A stretch of DNA of 64,000 nucleotides from Roseovarius marisflavi (GTDB lineage: Bacteria > Pseudomonadota > Alphaproteobacteria > Rhodobacterales > Rhodobacteraceae): assembly GCF_900142625.1 (NCBI RefSeq), contig NZ_FRBN01000018.1, forward strand, positions 1 through 64,000. Reading direction: 5' to 3'. This document shows, in pieces, positions 61,183 to 64,000 of the stretch. A model generated the notes under the pieces. That model saw only the letters and a program-made list of their open reading frames with translations. It was not told the DNA's origin and ran no database searches. A program made the position numbers and the translations under genes. How positions within the stretch are numbered: position 1 is the stretch's first letter; every line of letters starts with the position of its first letter.

Positions 61183-61209
61183 CTAAGAAAATTCGCCGAA
61201 TTTTCTTAG
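61183..61209. repeat. Palindrome CTAAGAAAATTCG-C-CGAATTTTCTTAG
   Basis: Thirteen-base perfect arms around one base, the longest inverted repeat I see in the window. Its core matches the palindrome at 206-224. It is followed directly by a GGGGGC-AGC-GCCCCC hairpin. Confidence 0.8.
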
Positions 61210-61224
61210 GGGGGCAGCGCCCCC
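61210..61224 (+). terminator. GGGGGC-AGC-GCCCCC hairpin
   Basis: A six-base perfect stem with an AGC loop follows the long palindrome and is the third copy of this hairpin type. TTG follows, with no T-run. Confidence 0.65.
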
Positions 61225-61299
61225 TTGCCCCGTTAACCATTCTTAAACCACCTGCGCGCTAGGCATTAACCATGTTTAAACGCAGGATCGGGGAATGGC

Positions 61300-62814
61300 A
61301 TGGTCGCACGCGCCTATACGGTGGCTTTTGAGGGCGTCGAGGCCAAACCGGTCGAGGTGCAATGCGCCATCACCCCCGGCCTTCCCGCCTTTTCGCTGGT
61401 CGGCCTGCCCGACAAGGCCGTCTCCGAGGCGCGCGACCGGGTGCGCACGGCTCTGTCCTCAATGGCGATTGCCCTGCCCTCCAAACGCATCACCATCAAC
61501 CTCTCGCCCGCCGATATGCCCAAGGAAGGCAGCCATTTCGACCTGCCGATCGCACTTGCCCTGCTTGCGGCGCTGGAAATCATCCCGAAAGACGCCGCCG
61601 AGGGCACCATGGCCCTGGGTGAACTGTCGCTTGACGGCTCGCTGATCGCCGTACTCGGCGCTTTGCCTGCCGCCATGGCCGCCGCCGAAGAGGGCCGCAT
61701 GCTGCTCTGCCCCAAGGCCTCGGGCCCCGAGGCCGCATGGGTTGGAAGCGTTCAGGTGATCGGCGCCGCCAACCTGGCGGATGTGGTGCGCCACTATACC
61801 GGTCAGGCGCCGATTGTCGCGTCTGAGCCCGGCGAGGTGACCGCGCCCCCCGGCGGGCGCGATCTGCGCGATGTCAAAGGTCAGGAGCGTGCCAAACGTG
61901 CACTGGAAATCGCCGCTGCAGGGCGTCATCACCTGATGATGGTCGGCTCGCCTGGATCAGGCAAATCCATGCTGGCCGCGCGCCTACCCGGCATCCTGCC
62001 GCCGCTGACCCCGACCGAGGCGCTTGAAACTTCGATGATCCACTCTCTGGCCGGTCTGCTGAGCGAGGGCGGCATCAGCCGCACCCGTCCGTTTCGCGAG
62101 CCCCATCATACCGCATCGATGGCGGCAATTGTCGGCGGCGGCCGCCGCGCAAGCCCCGGCGAAATCAGCCTTGCGCATAATGGCGTTCTGTTCATGGATG
62201 AGTTCCCCGAATTCCCCCGTGGCGTTCTTGAAACCCTGCGCCAGCCCATCGAAAGCGGCGAGGTCATGGTCGCGCGGGCCAATGCCCATGTGAAATACCC
62301 CTGTCGCTTCATGCTGGTCGCCGCCGCAAACCCCTGCAAATGCGGCCACCTGAGCGATCCCGCCCGCGCCTGTTCGCGCGCGCCGGTCTGTGGCGAGGAT
62401 TACATGGGGCGGATTTCCGGCCCCTTGATGGATCGCTTTGATTTGCGCGTCGAAGTGCCGCCGGTGGCGTTTCGCGATCTCGACCTGCCGGCCTCGGGGG
62501 ATGCCTCTGCGGCCGTTGCCGCACGGGTTGATACCGCCCGAGAAGTTCAGGCCGCGCGCTTCGCCGATCACCCCGACATGCGGCTCAATGCCGATGCCGA
62601 GGGTCAGGCGCTTGAGGATATCGCCAGCCCCGATGCCGAGGGTCGCGCCCTGATCAACCGCGTCGCCGAACGCTTTGGCCTTTCGGCGCGCGGTTATCAC
62701 CGGGTGCTTCGGGTGGCGCGCACGATTGCCGATCTCGATGGCTCGCATTCCGTGCAGTACCCGCATGTGGCCGAGGCGGTCAGCTTTCGTTTGGCCGGGA
62801 TGAAAGAGCTTTGA
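61300..62814 (+). CDS. comM: ComM/YifB-type Mg-chelatase-like AAA+ ATPase
   Basis: A 504-residue AAA+ protein. An N-terminal ChlI-like domain (1-180; PGLPAFSLVGLPDKAVSEARDRV, LSPADMPKEGSHFDLPIALALL) precedes the ATPase core with Walker A GSPGSGKS (216-223), LFMDEFPEF as Walker B, and a C-terminal arm with a Cys cluster (ANPCKCGH). ComM in other bacteria is a branch-migration helicase in natural transformation. Its last 35 bases overlap convergently with the hydrolase gene. Confidence 0.93.
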   Translation: MVARAYTVAFEGVEAKPVEVQCAITPGLPAFSLVGLPDKAVSEARDRVRTALSSMAIALPSKRITINLSPADMPKEGSHFDLPIALALLAALEIIPKDAAEGTMALGELSLDGSLIAVLGALPAAMAAAEEGRMLLCPKASGPEAAWVGSVQVIGAANLADVVRHYTGQAPIVASEPGEVTAPPGGRDLRDVKGQERAKRALEIAAAGRHHLMMVGSPGSGKSMLAARLPGILPPLTPTEALETSMIHSLAGLLSEGGISRTRPFREPHHTASMAAIVGGGRRASPGEISLAHNGVLFMDEFPEFPRGVLETLRQPIESGEVMVARANAHVKYPCRFMLVAAANPCKCGHLSDPARACSRAPVCGEDYMGRISGPLMDRFDLRVEVPPVAFRDLDLPASGDASAAVAARVDTAREVQAARFADHPDMRLNADAEGQALEDIASPDAEGRALINRVAERFGLSARGYHRVLRVARTIADLDGSHSVQYPHVAEAVSFRLAGMKEL

Positions 62815-63691
62815 TCCACCCCGCCACCTGGCGCAGGGTCACCATCGCCTCGGGCAAAAGCCCCTGAAACAACGGCCAGACATGCGGCAGGTCATGTTCA
62901 ACCCTACAGTCAACCGCCACACCATTCGCCTCAAGCCGGGCCGCCATACGGCGCGTATCATCAAGCAGTATCTCGGTGCTCCCGACCGCAAGCCAGACCG
63001 GCGGCGCCCCTTTGAAATCCGCATTCAATGGCGAAGCCCGCGGATCATCGGCCTTCGCCCCCGCCAAATACTGCCGCCCCATTTCAGGCGCGCGCGACGC
63101 GGGCAAGACCACATCTGCCTTGGCATTGCGCCCAAGGCTTTCGCCGGAAAACGTAAGATCGGTCAGCGGCGAAAAGGCGAAACAGCCAAGCGGCGGCGCC
63201 AGACCCAACCGCGTGATTTCGCCCAATAGCGCAAGCGCAAGACCGCCCCCGGCACTGTCGCCGCCAAGGATAACGCCGCCGGGATGGTCGGCAATCGCGC
63301 GGTAGGCCGTCAAAGCATCCTCGACGGCGGCTGGAAAGGCATGCTCTGGCGCAAGCCGGTAATCGGGCAGGCAGGCGGGCAAGCCACAAAGCGACGACAG
63401 CCGCGCCAGCATCGCCTTGTGGGTACGCGGCGAGCCAAACACATAGCCGCCACCGTGAAAATAAAGGATCACCGGCCCGGCCCCCCGCGCGGCCCACGGT
63501 CCAGAAGCCCAAAGCACCGGCACGCCCCCAAGCGTTTCAACCTCGAAACGCGTGCCGCGCGGCGCGCGAAAAAACAGCCGCGCCTTCCTCTCAAAGCTTT
63601 TGCGCAGGTCGACCGGCCGTGCCGTGCGCGCCAGATGCGGCTTTTCCGTCATCCTCAGCCAGAGGTTCAGAACCGGGCGCATCAGGCTCAT
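62780..63691 (-). CDS. Alpha/beta hydrolase, hormone-sensitive-lipase family
   Basis: A 303-residue esterase. The oxyanion-hole motif HGGG is at 79-82, the nucleophile Ser lies in GDSAGGG (144-150), the acid Asp is probably in [10 protein letters not shown] and the catalytic His in [12 protein letters not shown]. No signal peptide. The substrate is unknown; short-chain acyl esters are typical. It is upstream of nothing else on the left (convergent with comM), and its ATG overlaps the gshB stop, so it is in the gshB transcript. Confidence 0.88.
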   Translation of the reverse strand: MSLMRPVLNLWLRMTEKPHLARTARPVDLRKSFERKARLFFRAPRGTRFEVETLGGVPVLWASGPWAARGAGPVILYFHGGGYVFGSPRTHKAMLARLSSLCGLPACLPDYRLAPEHAFPAAVEDALTAYRAIADHPGGVILGGDSAGGGLALALLGEITRLGLAPPLGCFAFSPLTDLTFSGESLGRNAKADVVLPASRAPEMGRQYLAGAKADDPRASPLNADFKGAPPVWLAVGSTEILLDDTRRMAARLEANGVAVDCRVEHDLPHVWPLFQGLLPEAMVTLRQVAGWIKALSSRPNES

Positions 63692-64000
63692 GCGCGCCTG
63701 GCCTCGATCGCCTCCCAGATTTTGGCGGCGATGTTCACGCCTTCAAAACGCTCCAGCTCCTGAATGCCGGTCGGCGAGGTCACGTTGATTTCGGTCAGAT
63801 AGTTGCCGATCACGTCGATGCCGACAAAGACCTGACCTTTTTCGCGCAAAAGCGGGCCGATGGTAGCGCAGATTTCCAGGTCGCGCTCGGTCAGCTCTAC
63901 TTTTTCAGGGCGCCCGCCGACGTGCATGTTAGACCGGGTCTCGCCCTGTGCCGGCACGCGGTTGATCGCGCCCACCGGCTCGCCATCGACCAGAATGACA
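63688..64000 (-). CDS. gshB: Glutathione synthetase, C-terminal part (cut by the window edge)
   Basis: The 3' end of the ATP-grasp enzyme that adds glycine to gamma-glutamylcysteine. About 103 codons are visible. [19 protein letters not shown] is the ATP-grasp strand, with GDR-type start cut off. [21 protein letters not shown] and [19 protein letters not shown] are the family C-terminal motifs with the metal and glycine site. The gene continues past base 64000. Its stop overlaps the hydrolase start by ATGA. Confidence 0.93.
   Translation of the reverse strand, partial: VILVDGEPVGAINRVPAQGETRSNMHVGGRPEKVELTERDLEICATIGPLLREKGQVFVGIDVIGNYLTEINVTSPTGIQELERFEGVNIAAKIWEAIEARRA

Noticed and set aside
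1..64000. Search for CRISPR arrays, tRNA and rRNA genes, insertion sequences and prophage
   Set aside because: No regularly spaced repeats, no tRNA-like cloverleaf, no rRNA sequence, no transposase, integrase or structural phage genes were seen by eye.

Overview
The window looks like chromosomal DNA of a Rhodobacteraceae (Roseobacter-group) alphaproteobacterium. The evidence is the high G+C content with strongly G/C-biased third codon positions, an alphaproteobacterial direct-repeat LexA box, a cytochrome c2, an RpoH2-type sigma factor, UPF0262 and DUF3572 proteins, a PleD-like diguanylate cyclase and a TAXI-type TRAP transporter. I see no rRNA, tRNA, CRISPR array, insertion sequence or prophage. 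About 70 protein genes are supported, mostly in short operons with 4-base ATGA overlaps.

Layout. 1-9 kb: inositol monophosphatase, aldo/keto reductase, an 0.8 kb stretch without a convincing gene, an orphan LexA-boxed imuA, yceI-like, an MFS transporter, metG, a flavin amine oxidase and cytochrome c2. 9-15 kb: a LysR regulator divergent from a TAXI-TRAP transporter and a DadA-like oxidase. 15-16.4 kb: an H-NOX-like protein coupled to an HNOBA-GGDEF protein. 16.5-19 kb: a TPP riboswitch followed by thiZ-tenA-thiX. 19-21.6 kb: a CDF-like transporter, then a YafY/WYL regulator facing a three-gene operon across a perfect palindrome. 21.7-28.6 kb: MttB-family methyltransferase, DMT exporter, HAD phosphatase, DUF3572, a PleD-like protein, AraC, and a Tat-exported cysteine hydrolase. 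28.7-31.4 kb: mtnP, lysE-like, a membrane protein and apt (methylthioadenosine to adenine to AMP salvage). 31.4-38 kb: coiled-coil and OmpA/BON envelope proteins, ubiA, rsmE, two unknowns and gshA. 38-43 kb: a pyrB...pyrC'-plsY operon containing small membrane proteins and a DUF4268 nuclease-like gene. 43-47.4 kb: Hint protein, LpxR-like lipid A deacylase, GNAT, SnoaL-like, low-molecular-weight phosphatase and UPF0262. 47.7-52.4 kb: kpsT-like, kpsE-like, kdsA and a phosphohexomutase (surface polysaccharide). 52.4-64 kb: M3 peptidase, a MoeB/ThiF-like protein with an N-terminal membrane region, dut, coaBC, ChaN-like, rpoH2, cobU, a cobC-like phosphatase, a GST with an extra Cys motif, comM-like, an HSL-family esterase and the 3' end of gshB. 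gshA and gshB together give the glutathione pathway.

The most unusual signal is not a gene. A short intergenic motif (TTCWTCTT..., then about 5 bases, then AAATACTC) occurs eight times, always in the same orientation on the given strand, whatever the direction of the neighbouring genes. Three copies are followed by a GGGGCAGCGCCCC-type hairpin and two by a GAAAATTCG-S-CGAATTTTC palindrome. Several signalling or enzyme homologues also lack the residue that normally defines their activity: the H-NOX-like protein lacks the haem histidine, the PleD-like protein lacks the phospho-acceptor aspartate, and the dihydroorotase homologue lacks its metal-binding HxH. These are all by-eye judgements without database searches.
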